Shown: piece after piece, positions 26,410 through 35,611 of the stretch
How the letters are laid out: each line of letters opens with the position of its first letter
Numbering within the stretch: the first letter of the stretch is position 1
Source: UPXZ01 sp964568675
Lineage (GTDB): Bacteria; Bacteroidota; Bacteroidia; Bacteroidales; Paludibacteraceae
Length of the DNA: 41,507 nt
NCBI GenBank assembly: GCA_964568675.1
Contig: CAZMQV010000023.1
Coordinates: forward strand, 1-41,507
Reading direction: 5' to 3'
The notes under the pieces: generated by a model
What the model was told of the DNA's origin: nothing
The model's database searches: none
Seen by the model: the letters and a program-made list of their open reading frames with translations, nothing else
Position numbers and translations under genes: made by a program

Positions 26410-28746
26410 ATGAACAAAAAACTAAGCACTTTCCTGCTGGCATTAATCTTTGTTGCAGGAGTAAGTATGGCCGCGGAGCGAAAATTTGAAATCGGACAAA
26501 AGACTTTTTTGCTGGATGGCAAGCCCATGGTAATAAAAGCTGCCGAATTGCATTATCCTCGTATCCCCAAAGAGTATTGGGAACATCGAATCGAAACATG
26601 CAAAGCAATGGGTATGAACGCGGTATGCTTGTATGTTTTCTGGAATTACCATGAACCTGAAATGGGAAAATTTGATTTTACGGGGCAGAAAGATATCGCG
26701 GCATTTTGTAAACTGGCTCAAAAACATGATATGTACGTCATTGTTCGTCCGGGTCCTTATGTTTGCGCAGAGTGGGAAATGGGAGGTTTGCCTTGGTGGC
26801 TTCTGAAAAAGAAAGATATAAAACTGCGTGAGCAAGATGCGTTATACATGGAACGTACCCGGTTGTTTATGAACGAAGTGGGTAAACAGCTTGCCGGTCA
26901 GCAAATTACACGTGGAGGAAATATCATCATGGTACAAGTGGAAAATGAATATGGCGCATTTGGTACCAATAAACCCTATATTTCTGAAATTCGTGATATT
27001 GTGAAAAATGCAGGTTTCACAGATGTTCCTCTGTTTCAATGTGATTGGAACTCAAATTTTGAAAATAACGCGTTGGACGACCTCGTGTGGACAATTAATT
27101 TCGGTACGGGAGCTAATATCGACGACCAATTCAGACGATTACAGCAACTTCGGCCAAATACACCGCTCATGTGTAGCGAATTTTGGTCTGGTTGGTTCGA
27201 CCATTGGGGTGCAAAGCATGAAACTCGCAGCGCGACTGAGTTAGTTAAAGGGATGAAACAAATGCTCGATCGCAACATTTCCTTCAGCCTGTATATGACT
27301 CACGGGGGAACAAGTTTCGGACATTGGGGCGGTGCAAATTTTCCAAATTTCTCTCCAACCTGTACATCATACGATTATGACGCCCCTATCGGCGAATCGG
27401 GCAATATCACACCAAAGTATTATGAAGTTCGTAATCTGCTGAAAAATTACTTGCCCGAGGGTGCTTCATTGCCGGCTATACCGGACTCCATCCCCACTAT
27501 CGCTATCCCGGCTTTTCGGCTCACCGACATTGCTCCGGTATTCGGTAATTTACCCGTTGCGAAAAAAAGTGAAAATGTAAAATCAATGGAATTTTTCGAT
27601 CAAGGATGGGGGAGCATTCTTTATCGAACCCGACTCAAAGCTTCGACCGAAGAACTAACATTAATATTAACCGAAGCACATGACTGGACGCAGGTATTCT
27701 TGAATGGGAAAAAAATAGCTACCTTGAGTCGCATGAAAGGCGAAGGCACGGTGAAAATGCCTCGTATCAAAGAAGGCGACCGTCTGGATATCTTAGTGGA
27801 AGCGATGGGACGTATGAATTTCGGAAAAGGAATTTATGACTGGAAAGGAATTACCGAGAAAGTGGAACTTCAATCGAAGACAGCAAAGAAAATACTCACA
27901 AACTGGGAGGTTTACAACCTGCCGGTGGATTATCAGTTTGCCAAAAACAGAAAATACAGCAAACAGCCAAACGTAAATCGGCAACCCGCATACTATAAAG
28001 CTAATTTCACCCTTGCCAAAACCGGTGATACCTTTATCAATATGACCAATTGGGGCAAAGGATTAGTTTGGGTGAATGGTCATTGCATTGGCCGATTCTG
28101 GGAAATTGGACCTCAACAAACGCTTTATTTGCCCGGATGTTGGCTCAAAAAAGGGGTGAACGAAATCATTGTTCTCGACATGGCACCCACAGCAAAGCCG
28201 ATGATTGAAGGTCTTCGGAAACCGATTCTTGATGTTCAAAAAGGTCATGGCGCATTCGCACACCGGAAGTTGGGCGAGAATCTCGATCTTTCCAATGAAA
28301 CTCCCATTGCAAAAGGAACTTTTAAACCCGGAAATGGATGGCAGTACATTCAGTTTGATAAAACAATCGCAACCCGTTATTTCTGTCTCGAAGCGCTGTC
28401 TTCAATCGGCGGAGATGATTATGCGTCGATAGCCGAACTCGAATTGCTTGGTGAAGACGGTAAGCCTGTGTCGCGTCAACATTGGAAAGTGGTGTATGCC
28501 GACAGTGAAGAGCTTGAGGATGCGAATAATGTAGCCTCAAACGTTTTTGACTTGCAAGAATCAACTTTCTGGCATACCAACTACTCGGGAGGAAAACCGA
28601 AATTCCCACATCAGATAGTTATTGACCTCAATGAGGTAAAACAAATTACCGGCTTTGCTTATCTACCGCGTGCCGAGTTCAATAAACCCGGAATGATTAA
28701 AGATTACCAGATTTTTATAAAATCAGATAAACCATTTAAGAAATAA
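26410..28746 (+). CDS. GH35 beta-galactosidase with C-terminal discoidin-like domain
   Basis: 778 aa; signal peptide MNKKLSTFLLALIFVAGVSM then AA. GH35 TIM barrel at about 24-345 with acid/base Glu180 (QVENEYG), nucleophile Glu257 (LMCSEFWSGW) and the family motifs YPRIPKEYW and RPGPYVCAEWEMGGLPWWLL. Middle beta-sandwich domains (about 385-630) include a jelly roll with the WVNGHCIGRFWEIGPQQTLY motif typical of GH35. The last 140 residues resemble an F5/8 type C (CBM32-like) sugar-binding module (GDDYASIAELELLGEDGKPV). The enzyme releases terminal beta-galactose, here plausibly beta-1,6- or beta-1,3-linked galactose of arabinogalactan. The 201-base gap upstream has a possible -7 box TAATTTTG at 26244-26251, which I do not rely on. 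Confidence 0.95.
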   Translation: MNKKLSTFLLALIFVAGVSMAAERKFEIGQKTFLLDGKPMVIKAAELHYPRIPKEYWEHRIETCKAMGMNAVCLYVFWNYHEPEMGKFDFTGQKDIAAFCKLAQKHDMYVIVRPGPYVCAEWEMGGLPWWLLKKKDIKLREQDALYMERTRLFMNEVGKQLAGQQITRGGNIIMVQVENEYGAFGTNKPYISEIRDIVKNAGFTDVPLFQCDWNSNFENNALDDLVWTINFGTGANIDDQFRRLQQLRPNTPLMCSEFWSGWFDHWGAKHETRSATELVKGMKQMLDRNISFSLYMTHGGTSFGHWGGANFPNFSPTCTSYDYDAPIGESGNITPKYYEVRNLLKNYLPEGASLPAIPDSIPTIAIPAFRLTDIAPVFGNLPVAKKSENVKSMEFFDQGWGSILYRTRLKASTEELTLILTEAHDWTQVFLNGKKIATLSRMKGEGTVKMPRIKEGDRLDILVEAMGRMNFGKGIYDWKGITEKVELQSKTAKKILTNWEVYNLPVDYQFAKNRKYSKQPNVNRQPAYYKANFTLAKTGDTFINMTNWGKGLVWVNGHCIGRFWEIGPQQTLYLPGCWLKKGVNEIIVLDMAPTAKPMIEGLRKPILDVQKGHGAFAHRKLGENLDLSNETPIAKGTFKPGNGWQYIQFDKTIATRYFCLEALSSIGGDDYASIAELELLGEDGKPVSRQHWKVVYADSEELEDANNVASNVFDLQESTFWHTNYSGGKPKFPHQIVIDLNEVKQITGFAYLPRAEFNKPGMIKDYQIFIKSDKPFKK

Positions 28747-28763
28747 TAATACTTGTGGAAGCG

Positions 28764-30779
28764 ATGTTCAAAAATCCAACCAAAAGTCTAATCTTAATTC
28801 TATTCTTTGGAGTGCTTTGTCAGAGCGCATTGTATGCAAGCACCCAAAAGGATGTATCGGTTTTCAAAATTGATAAGCCGGATTTTAATCAAAGCCCACT
28901 TTCGGGTATGACACGCGAACATTGGGTTGATGCAGCTGAATATCTTTTGGATGGAGCGTTCGGTTATGTGAAAACATTGGACGACCCGATGATTTTCCCA
29001 AAACAACACGAAAAAACCTATCCGCGCGACGATAGTCATCTCCCTACGGCTAAGTTGGAGGGTTTCTGCCGAACTTTGTTTGTGGCAGCGCCACTGCTGA
29101 AAGAGAAGCCCGATTTGGTGTTGAATAATATTAAAGTAGCGGAGTATTATCGCCATCATCTTTTATGCCTGATCAACCCGGAGCATCCGAGCTATATTAA
29201 ACATCGGGGTAATGGAGGTCCCAGTCAGATTTTGGTAGAGTTGGGAGCTTTGGCAATATCTTTGACTGTCAACCCCGAAATGCTGTGGAACCCATTGACT
29301 CAAAAACAAAAAGATGCAATAGCTGCTTTGATGCTCAGCTATGGTGATGGACCCACTATTGGTTCAAACTGGCGATTCTTCAATGTTTTTATACTTAGTT
29401 TTTTCAAAGATAAAAATTATGAAGTCAATGAAACACTGCTCCTGAAGTATTTAGACGAATCGTTGGCGGCATACCGTGGGCAAGGCTGGTACAACGATTC
29501 GCCGGCTTATGACTATTATAGCATGTGGGCTTTTCAGATGTATGGCCCGCTGTGGGCTGATTTCTATGGAAAAAAATATTATCCAGATTACGCATCCCGC
29601 TTCATGAAAAACCTTTCGGAAATGGCTAATAATTATCCCTATATGTTTAGCAAAGAGGGAAAAATGAATATGTGGGGACGAAGCATTCCGTATCGGTTTG
29701 GAGCGGTAATACCATTAGCGCTCACCGGATTACTCCAAAAACAGGATATTAATTATGGATGGATGCGAAGAATCGCTTCATCATCTTTGTTGCAGTTTCT
29801 TCAGAATCCCGATTTTATGGATGAACAAGTGCCTTCATTAGGATTCTATGGAGCATTTGAACCCGCTGTTCAGATTTATAGTTGTAGAGCTAGCGTATTT
29901 TGGATGGGAAAGGCTTTTCTTGCGCTCTTGCTACCCGAAGATAATCCTTTCTGGACAGCTAAGGAGAATAACGGCGCCTGGGAAAATGAACTCATGAAAA
30001 ATAATGTGTATAATAAATTCCAAGCCGGGTCAAATCTTTTGATTACGGACTATCCGAATAGTGGCGCTGCCGAGATGCGGTCGTGGTGTCATGAAAAAGT
30101 AGCTAATGATTGGCAGAAGTTCCGAAGTACTGAAAATTATAACAAACTCGCTTACAACACCGAATTTCCTTGGATGGCTGATGGTGATAACGGTGAAATA
30201 TCCATGAACTACGGTGTGCGTAACGCTAAAAATGAGTGGGAAGTTTTAAGGCTTTATACATTCATAAATTTTGAAAATGGGATTTACCGAAGGGATGCTG
30301 TGCTGGAATCAAATCCGAACGTAAAATTTAAGTTAGCTGACATTCCGCTCCCAAATGGTATTTTACGTGTTGATAAGGTGAGTGTGCCTAACAATACCGA
30401 GGTAACGCTGGGACATTATTCCCTGCCACAAATGCAGCGACCAATTGAAAAAAAGATTGTAAAGCTGCGTGATAATACAGCCTATACCATTAGTAATGGT
30501 GAATATCAGTTAGCTATGATTGCGCCGATGGGATGGACTCAGTTGAGTTTTTGCACTACGAAAGATTTGCATCCTGTAAGTGAAAATGCGATGCTGATAA
30601 ATGCGAACGGAAAATTTTCAGGAGAAAAAATATTGGTAAGTTTGCAACTATGGAAGAAAGGAACAAAATCATTTTCAAAAGCGGAACTGAATCCAATACA
30701 GAGAATAAAAATCGCAGACGACCTTACGAAAGTGGAAATTTGGCTAAACGATGGTACTATGAAAACCATTAAATTCTGA
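28764..30779 (+). CDS. DUF2264 protein, possible GH154 beta-glucuronidase
   Basis: 671 aa from the ATG at 28764; a GTG three codons earlier is possible. Signal peptide ends near LYAST (about residue 24-28). The N-terminal 400 residues are an (alpha/alpha) toroid-like helical domain with DUF2264 signatures: SGMTREHWVDAAEYLLDGAF, KLEGFCRTLF, GPTIGSNWRFFNVFILSFF and GWYNDSPAYDYYSMWAFQMY. The C-terminal 230 residues are a beta-rich domain. From memory, members of DUF2264 in Bacteroides arabinogalactan loci were shown to be beta-glucuronidases and placed in GH154. If so, this enzyme removes the glucuronic acid that caps galactan side chains. I cannot name catalytic residues. It lies 17 bases after the GH35 gene, so the two are co-transcribed. 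Confidence 0.8.
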   Translation: MFKNPTKSLILILFFGVLCQSALYASTQKDVSVFKIDKPDFNQSPLSGMTREHWVDAAEYLLDGAFGYVKTLDDPMIFPKQHEKTYPRDDSHLPTAKLEGFCRTLFVAAPLLKEKPDLVLNNIKVAEYYRHHLLCLINPEHPSYIKHRGNGGPSQILVELGALAISLTVNPEMLWNPLTQKQKDAIAALMLSYGDGPTIGSNWRFFNVFILSFFKDKNYEVNETLLLKYLDESLAAYRGQGWYNDSPAYDYYSMWAFQMYGPLWADFYGKKYYPDYASRFMKNLSEMANNYPYMFSKEGKMNMWGRSIPYRFGAVIPLALTGLLQKQDINYGWMRRIASSSLLQFLQNPDFMDEQVPSLGFYGAFEPAVQIYSCRASVFWMGKAFLALLLPEDNPFWTAKENNGAWENELMKNNVYNKFQAGSNLLITDYPNSGAAEMRSWCHEKVANDWQKFRSTENYNKLAYNTEFPWMADGDNGEISMNYGVRNAKNEWEVLRLYTFINFENGIYRRDAVLESNPNVKFKLADIPLPNGILRVDKVSVPNNTEVTLGHYSLPQMQRPIEKKIVKLRDNTAYTISNGEYQLAMIAPMGWTQLSFCTTKDLHPVSENAMLINANGKFSGEKILVSLQLWKKGTKSFSKAELNPIQRIKIADDLTKVEIWLNDGTMKTIKF

Positions 30780-30822
30780 TCCCTATTATTATAATCACGA
30801 TAATAAATAATTATTTACAACC

Positions 30823-32733
30823 ATGAACAAATACTTTTTTTTATTTCTCACCAGTCTGCTAATAACGGGAAGTTTCATCGTTTCAGCACAGGATTATAAG
30901 TTCAAACCCGAAGAGAAAGACTACTGTGGCTACTTGTTTACATATTTCAAAGGAAACGATGTGAAGGATGAAGCGCTTTGTTTCGCTGTAAGTCGCGATG
31001 GATATAATTATCTGGCTTTGAATAACAACAAGCCCGTACTCGATTCGAAGCAAATCAGTTCGACGGGAGGGATACGTGATCCGCACATTCTCAGGAGCGA
31101 GGATGGTAAATCATTTTATATGGTAGTTACCGATATGACCTCTCACAAAGGATGGGATTCTAATCGTGCGTTTGTGATGCTGAAATCCAATGATTTGATT
31201 CACTGGGAGTCTTCGATAGTGAATATCCAACAGAAATATCCAAATCAAGAAAATCTGAAACGTGTATGGGCACCTCAAACAATTTTTGACCCGGCAATGG
31301 GGAAATACATGTTGTATTGGTCAATGAAGCACGACAATGGTGCTGATATTATCTACTACGCGTATGCTAATAACGATTTCTCGGATATAGAAGGAGAACC
31401 AAAAGTGTTGTTTATACCTTACAATCAAAAATCGACAATTGATGGCGACATTATTCTCAAAAACGGACTTTTCTATCTTTTCTATAAAACAGAAGGTGAT
31501 GGAAATGGAATTCGGCTTGCAATCACCGATAAACTCACTTCGGGGAGATGGATTGAACAGCCCGGATACAAGCAGCAGACTAAGGAGGCGGTTGAAGGCT
31601 CAAGTATTTTCAAATTGAAAAATGAAGATACCTATATTCTTATGTACGATGTATATATGAAAGGAGAATATCAATTCTGCGAGTCAAAAGATTTGGATGT
31701 GTTTCGGGTTGTATCGAATAAAATATCCATGAATTTTCATCCTCGACACGGCACTGTTATCCCAATTACCCGTCAGGAGTTGAATGCTTTGATATCCAAA
31801 TGGGGCGTTCCCGAAGGTTTTGACATGCCATCCGAATGTAATCCGGCGTTGACGGGCTACTATGCCGACCCCGAAATTATTTTTTCGAAAAAGAAGGGCA
31901 AGTATTACCTTTATCCCACGAGCGATGGATTCCTGAGTTGGTCGGGTAGTTATTTCAAAACATTTTCGTCGGACAATCTCAAAGATTGGAAAGACGAAGG
32001 CGTTATTCTCGACTTAAAAAAAGACGTAGCATGGGGAAACCGGAATGCTTGGGCACCAACCATTACCGAAAAAAAACTTGGTAAAACTTACAAATACTAT
32101 TATTATTTCACAGCTGCGCAGCGAATTGGTGTGGCGGTATCGGATGACCCTGCAGGACCTTTTGTTGATTCGGGGAAACCGCTTATTGATTTCAAACCGG
32201 AGGGTGTGAAAGGTGGACAAGAGATTGATCCGGATGTTTTTACCGACCCCAAAACCGGTAAAAACTACTTATATTGGGGTAACGGTTATTTGGCTGTAGC
32301 TGAGCTTAACAAGGATATGGTGTCGATTAATAGAAAAACAATAAAACTATTGACCCCGGACAAAACATTTCGTGAGGGTGCTGAGGTTTTCTACCGGAAC
32401 GGTATCTACTATTTCTTATGGTCGGAAAACGATACGAGGAGCGAAAATTACAGAGTTCGTTATGCTACTGCTTCATCGCCTACCGGGCCTCTTAACATCC
32501 CTCAAGATAATCTGATACTGTTCAAAGACCCTACGAAAGGGATTTATGGTACAGGACACAATTCGGTGATTCAGGTTCCCGGAAAAGACGAATGGTACAT
32601 CGTGTATCATCGTTTCAGTGTGCCAAACGGAATTAAGATGGGAGAAGCAGCTGGCTTTCATCGTGAAGTTTGCATTGACAAAATGGAGTTTAATCCCGAC
32701 GGATCAATACTGAAAATTACGCCAACACTCTGA
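30823..32733 (+). CDS. Tandem GH43-GH43 glycosidase
   Basis: 636 aa with a signal peptide ending IVSAQ (about residue 23). It has two complete five-bladed GH43 modules. The N-module (about 30-315) has the triad Asp86 (IRDPH), Asp207 (IDGDI) and Glu258 (VEGSS), plus the common WAPQ motif. The C-module (about 343-630) has Asp349 (YADPE), Asp469 (IDPDV) and Glu518 (REGAE), plus NAWAPT. Both sets look intact, so two active sites in one chain are likely. GH43 enzymes invert and usually release alpha-L-arabinofuranose, beta-xylose or galactose. Within this locus, arabinofuranose side chains of arabinogalactan are the natural target, but the substrate cannot be read from sequence. It is the last gene of the locus, 43 bases after the previous one. 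Confidence 0.9.
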   Translation: MNKYFFLFLTSLLITGSFIVSAQDYKFKPEEKDYCGYLFTYFKGNDVKDEALCFAVSRDGYNYLALNNNKPVLDSKQISSTGGIRDPHILRSEDGKSFYMVVTDMTSHKGWDSNRAFVMLKSNDLIHWESSIVNIQQKYPNQENLKRVWAPQTIFDPAMGKYMLYWSMKHDNGADIIYYAYANNDFSDIEGEPKVLFIPYNQKSTIDGDIILKNGLFYLFYKTEGDGNGIRLAITDKLTSGRWIEQPGYKQQTKEAVEGSSIFKLKNEDTYILMYDVYMKGEYQFCESKDLDVFRVVSNKISMNFHPRHGTVIPITRQELNALISKWGVPEGFDMPSECNPALTGYYADPEIIFSKKKGKYYLYPTSDGFLSWSGSYFKTFSSDNLKDWKDEGVILDLKKDVAWGNRNAWAPTITEKKLGKTYKYYYYFTAAQRIGVAVSDDPAGPFVDSGKPLIDFKPEGVKGGQEIDPDVFTDPKTGKNYLYWGNGYLAVAELNKDMVSINRKTIKLLTPDKTFREGAEVFYRNGIYYFLWSENDTRSENYRVRYATASSPTGPLNIPQDNLILFKDPTKGIYGTGHNSVIQVPGKDEWYIVYHRFSVPNGIKMGEAAGFHREVCIDKMEFNPDGSILKITPTL

Positions 32734-33179
32734 GCGGATTGATTAGTAAATCGGAAGTTTTTGGTTATGTAAGGTCGTTGAGTATGGATTGGGTTTAGTC
32801 GCCTTCGACGAGTCGGTTTTTCCCGAACAAACCAATTAAAATTGAGTTTCGTTTGCGTGGATTGTTAATAAATATGATGTTCGATGTGTTTTATCTGCGC
32901 AGTCTGTTGGGGATTTGCTTACAATTCTTTTTAAAATGAACGTTGTGTGGTTGAGAACCGAAAGTAAATCTTTGGAATAAGTGAAATGTGTAAAAATGAA
33001 AGTCGGTTGATTGACTATTCGGGATTTTTTTTCTCTTATTTATATTTAACTTTAATGATTAAGTAAAAATTCCTAACTTGCGCCTTATTTTTCAGAGGTC
33101 AAAGTCTGAATAAATAGTCGCATGAACAAATGTTCATTTGTTTTGTTAGTTTGAAAGTATTCTATATAAAAATATATTT
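32734..33179 (+). other. Intergenic region between the polysaccharide locus and dsbD
   Basis: 446 bases without a credible gene. There is no strong terminator after the GH43 gene; a weak hairpin (GTCGCCTTCGAC followed by GTCGGTTTTT) lies near 32800-32821. The right end carries the palindromic operator-like site at 33122-33142 and a poor -7 candidate (TTAGTTTG, 33146-33153). Confidence 0.5.
33122..33142. promoter_or_regulatory. Overlapping palindromes, candidate repressor operator upstream of dsbD
   Basis: ATGAACA-AA-TGTTCAT (33122-33137) and AACAAATG-TT-CATTTGTT (33125-33142) are both perfect inverted repeats that overlap. The site lies 37 bases before the dsbD start, directly over the promoter area. 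Palindromes of this style and length are common operators of TetR-family repressors. No TetR gene lies in the window. Confidence 0.45.
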
Positions 33180-35216
33180 ATGAGGCACACAAAATTATCT
33201 CTACTTTTAGCTTTTTTACTTATTACTTATGCCGGTTTTGCTCAGATGTACAACCCCGTAAGTTGGTCAATCGAACAGAAATCTACAGGAAAGAACACGG
33301 CCGACATTGTAGTTCGTGCTAAAATAGATAAAGGTTGGCATTTATACGGGCTTAATATCCCGGCGGGTGGCCCAGTTGCAACCACGATTGTTGTAGAGCA
33401 ATTGGACAATGCCAAAAAAGAGGGTGGTATTCAGGCAAAGTCGAAATTGATTGAATCTTACGACCCCAATTTTGACATGAAACTTAATTGGTATGCTAAT
33501 GAAGCTATTTTTATTCAAAAAATTTCATTTACCGACGCGGCGGCTGTTTATGCCAAAGTCTCTGCCAATTTCATGGTTTGTAACGATCAAAGTTGCTTGC
33601 CACCTACCGAAGAGCTACTCACTTTAGGAAAACCGGGTGTGAAAGTTGCTGAGGTGAAAGCTGATGATGTGGCGAAAAAGGAAGATGCGAAATCTGAAGA
33701 GTCTAAAGTAGAAGCTGTTGCTCCTCAATTGAAGGTTGATAGCGTTGCCTTGGATAGTGTTGTGGCAGTTTCGGCTGTGTCCTCGCCAGTCAGTGTGGAC
33801 AAACTATGGACTCCGGTAATAAAAGAACTACAAGGTTTTGGAGCCGATAAAAGCGCCGCCGGACGTTCGTTGATTTGGATTTTCATAATGGGATTTTTGG
33901 GAGGTCTTGTTGCTCTGTTCACACCTTGCGTGTGGCCCATTATCCCGATGACGGTAAGTTTTTTTCTGAAAAGATCGTCGGATAAATCGCGAGGCAGACG
34001 CGACGCTGTATTATACGGAGTTGCGATTGTGGTGATTTATGTTGCGCTTGGCTTGCTGATTACCGGTGTTTTTGGCGCAAGCGCGCTCAATAGCTTAGCT
34101 ACCAACGCAGTGTTCAATCTGATATTCTTTGGACTTTTAGTTGCATTTGCAGTGTCATTCTTTGGTGTGTTTGAAATAACCCTGCCGGCTTCGTGGGCAA
34201 ATAAAATGGATGCGAAAGCGGATTCCACAAGCGGACTTCTCAGCATTCTTTTCATGGCATTCACGCTTGTTTTGGTTTCTTTCTCCTGCACGGGCCCGAT
34301 TATTGGAACATTGTTAGTGGAAGTTTCCACATCCGGTTCCTACTTGTCGCCTGCTATTGGTATGCTTGGCTTCGCGCTGGCATTGGCGCTACCTTTCAGT
34401 TTCTTTGCTTTCTTCCCGTCTTTACTTCAAAGTATGCCCAAGTCGGGCGGTTGGATGAATCGCGTGAAAGTGGTTCTTGCTTTCCTCGAATTGGCATTGG
34501 CGCTAAAATTCTTCTCTGTTGCCGACTTGGCGTATGGATGGAGAATCCTTGACCGCGAAACATTCTTAGCGCTCTGGATAGTAATTTTTGCACTACTTGG
34601 TTTCTATCTGATAGGAAAATTACGTTTTTCGCACGACTCCGAATCTAAACATACATCGGTGTCAGGGCTTTTCCTCGGAATTATTTCATTGGCATTCGCT
34701 ATATATATGGTGCCGGGATTGTGGGGCGCACCTTTGAAGTCGGTAAGCGCCTTCGCACCACCACTTTTCACACAAGATTTTAATTTGTATGAAAATGAGG
34801 TACACCCGAAATTCAAGGATTATGAACAAGGAATGCAATATGCCGCTCAAACCGGCAAACCTGTTATTATTGACTTCACCGGATTCGGATGTGTTAATTG
34901 TCGGAAAATGGAAGCGTCCGTGTGGACTGACCCTCGCGTTGCGAGCCGTTTGAATAATGATTTTATCTTAATATCGCTCTATGTTGATGATAAAGAACCG
35001 CTGAAAGAACCTTATGAGGTAGAAGAAAACGGTAAAACGCGCCGGATTAAAACCATCGGAGATAAATGGAGCTACTTGCAGCGCCATAAATTTGGGGCGA
35101 ATGCGCAACCATTTTATGTGATGATTGACGCGGAAGGAAACCCAATGAATAAATATCTCGAATTTCAGGAAAAACCGGCTGAGTTTTTGAAATGGCTGGA
35201 TGCAAAACAGAAATAG
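33180..35216 (+). CDS. dsbD: Thiol:disulfide interchange protein DsbD
   Basis: 678 aa in the three-part DsbD design. A signal peptide ends GFAQ. The periplasmic N-terminal domain has the cysteine pair Cys134/Cys139 (VCNDQSCLPP). A Lys/Glu-rich linker (155-180) follows. The central membrane domain of about eight helices (231-515) has Cys250 (FTPCVWPIIPM) and Cys370 (SFSCTGPIIG). The C-terminal thioredoxin domain has CVNC (Cys571/Cys574). DsbD carries electrons from cytoplasmic thioredoxin to periplasmic thiol proteins, keeping disulfide isomerases and cytochrome c assembly reduced. All six cysteines are present, so it should be functional. It is monocistronic, with a candidate repressor operator upstream, and appears unrelated to the glycan locus. 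Confidence 0.95.
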   Translation: MRHTKLSLLLAFLLITYAGFAQMYNPVSWSIEQKSTGKNTADIVVRAKIDKGWHLYGLNIPAGGPVATTIVVEQLDNAKKEGGIQAKSKLIESYDPNFDMKLNWYANEAIFIQKISFTDAAAVYAKVSANFMVCNDQSCLPPTEELLTLGKPGVKVAEVKADDVAKKEDAKSEESKVEAVAPQLKVDSVALDSVVAVSAVSSPVSVDKLWTPVIKELQGFGADKSAAGRSLIWIFIMGFLGGLVALFTPCVWPIIPMTVSFFLKRSSDKSRGRRDAVLYGVAIVVIYVALGLLITGVFGASALNSLATNAVFNLIFFGLLVAFAVSFFGVFEITLPASWANKMDAKADSTSGLLSILFMAFTLVLVSFSCTGPIIGTLLVEVSTSGSYLSPAIGMLGFALALALPFSFFAFFPSLLQSMPKSGGWMNRVKVVLAFLELALALKFFSVADLAYGWRILDRETFLALWIVIFALLGFYLIGKLRFSHDSESKHTSVSGLFLGIISLAFAIYMVPGLWGAPLKSVSAFAPPLFTQDFNLYENEVHPKFKDYEQGMQYAAQTGKPVIIDFTGFGCVNCRKMEASVWTDPRVASRLNNDFILISLYVDDKEPLKEPYEVEENGKTRRIKTIGDKWSYLQRHKFGANAQPFYVMIDAEGNPMNKYLEFQEKPAEFLKWLDAKQK

Positions 35217-35488
35217 AACCTTGTAGTTGTTCGTGAGCTAAATTCAATGAATAAACACTTCTTGATTAAAGTGGAAGTATTTAGCTTGTAGATTTTAACC
35301 AACTTGAAGGGTTAGTATGCCCAAAGTGGTGCTTGCCGAAGCGCAGGTAAATGTTGGCGGACAGTGGACATGAAATTCGGCTGAAAGCCTGAAGTTGAAA
35401 GCCGGTATTTATATTAGAAATCATAAAAAAGTTTTCGTGGCGCGATGATAGGTAAAAAAATAGATTATTGTTGACATGGCAAATTTAG

Positions 35489-35523
35489 AAAGGTACGTTC
35501 TCGTATAAGTGCGTACCTTTTTT
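35489..35523 (+). terminator. Intrinsic terminator 273 bases after dsbD
   Basis: AAAGGTACG (35489-35497) and CGTACCTTT (35512-35520) form a perfect 9-bp stem with a 14-base loop and a T run to 35523. The stretch 35217-35488 has no gene, so this ends either a long dsbD 3' untranslated region or an undetected small RNA. Confidence 0.75.
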
Positions 35524-35547
35524 GTGTCAAGTTGGAATTGATGACAA

Positions 35548-35573
35548 CCTGACAAATTGTCGTGATGCCTGAC
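35548..35573 (+). promoter_or_regulatory. Paired CCTGAC repeats with GACA-N3-TGTC palindrome
   Basis: CCTGAC at 35548-35553 and 35568-35573, 20 bases apart. The first copy runs into the palindrome GACAAATTGTC (35551-35561). The arrangement mirrors that at 2630-2665, and it lies just upstream of a sigma-54-like element. Confidence 0.35.
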
Positions 35574-35594
35574 AAAAGATGCATGATTTCCCTT

Positions 35595-35611
35595 TTGGCA
35601 AGTTAATTGCT
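35595..35611 (+). promoter_or_regulatory. Sigma-54-like -24/-12 element upstream of grpE
   Basis: TTGGCAAGTTAATTGCT matches TGGCACG-N4-TTGCW with one mismatch (A for C), and GG and GC are correctly spaced. It points toward grpE, 224 bases downstream. A separate housekeeping promoter lies between. Confidence 0.5.

Noticed and set aside
24241..32733. Type IX secretion sorting tails on the glycosidases, suggested by sprA nearby
   Set aside because: The C-termini of the GH43-GH16, GH35, DUF2264 and GH43-GH43 proteins end within or right after their last domains with no sorting-domain pattern.
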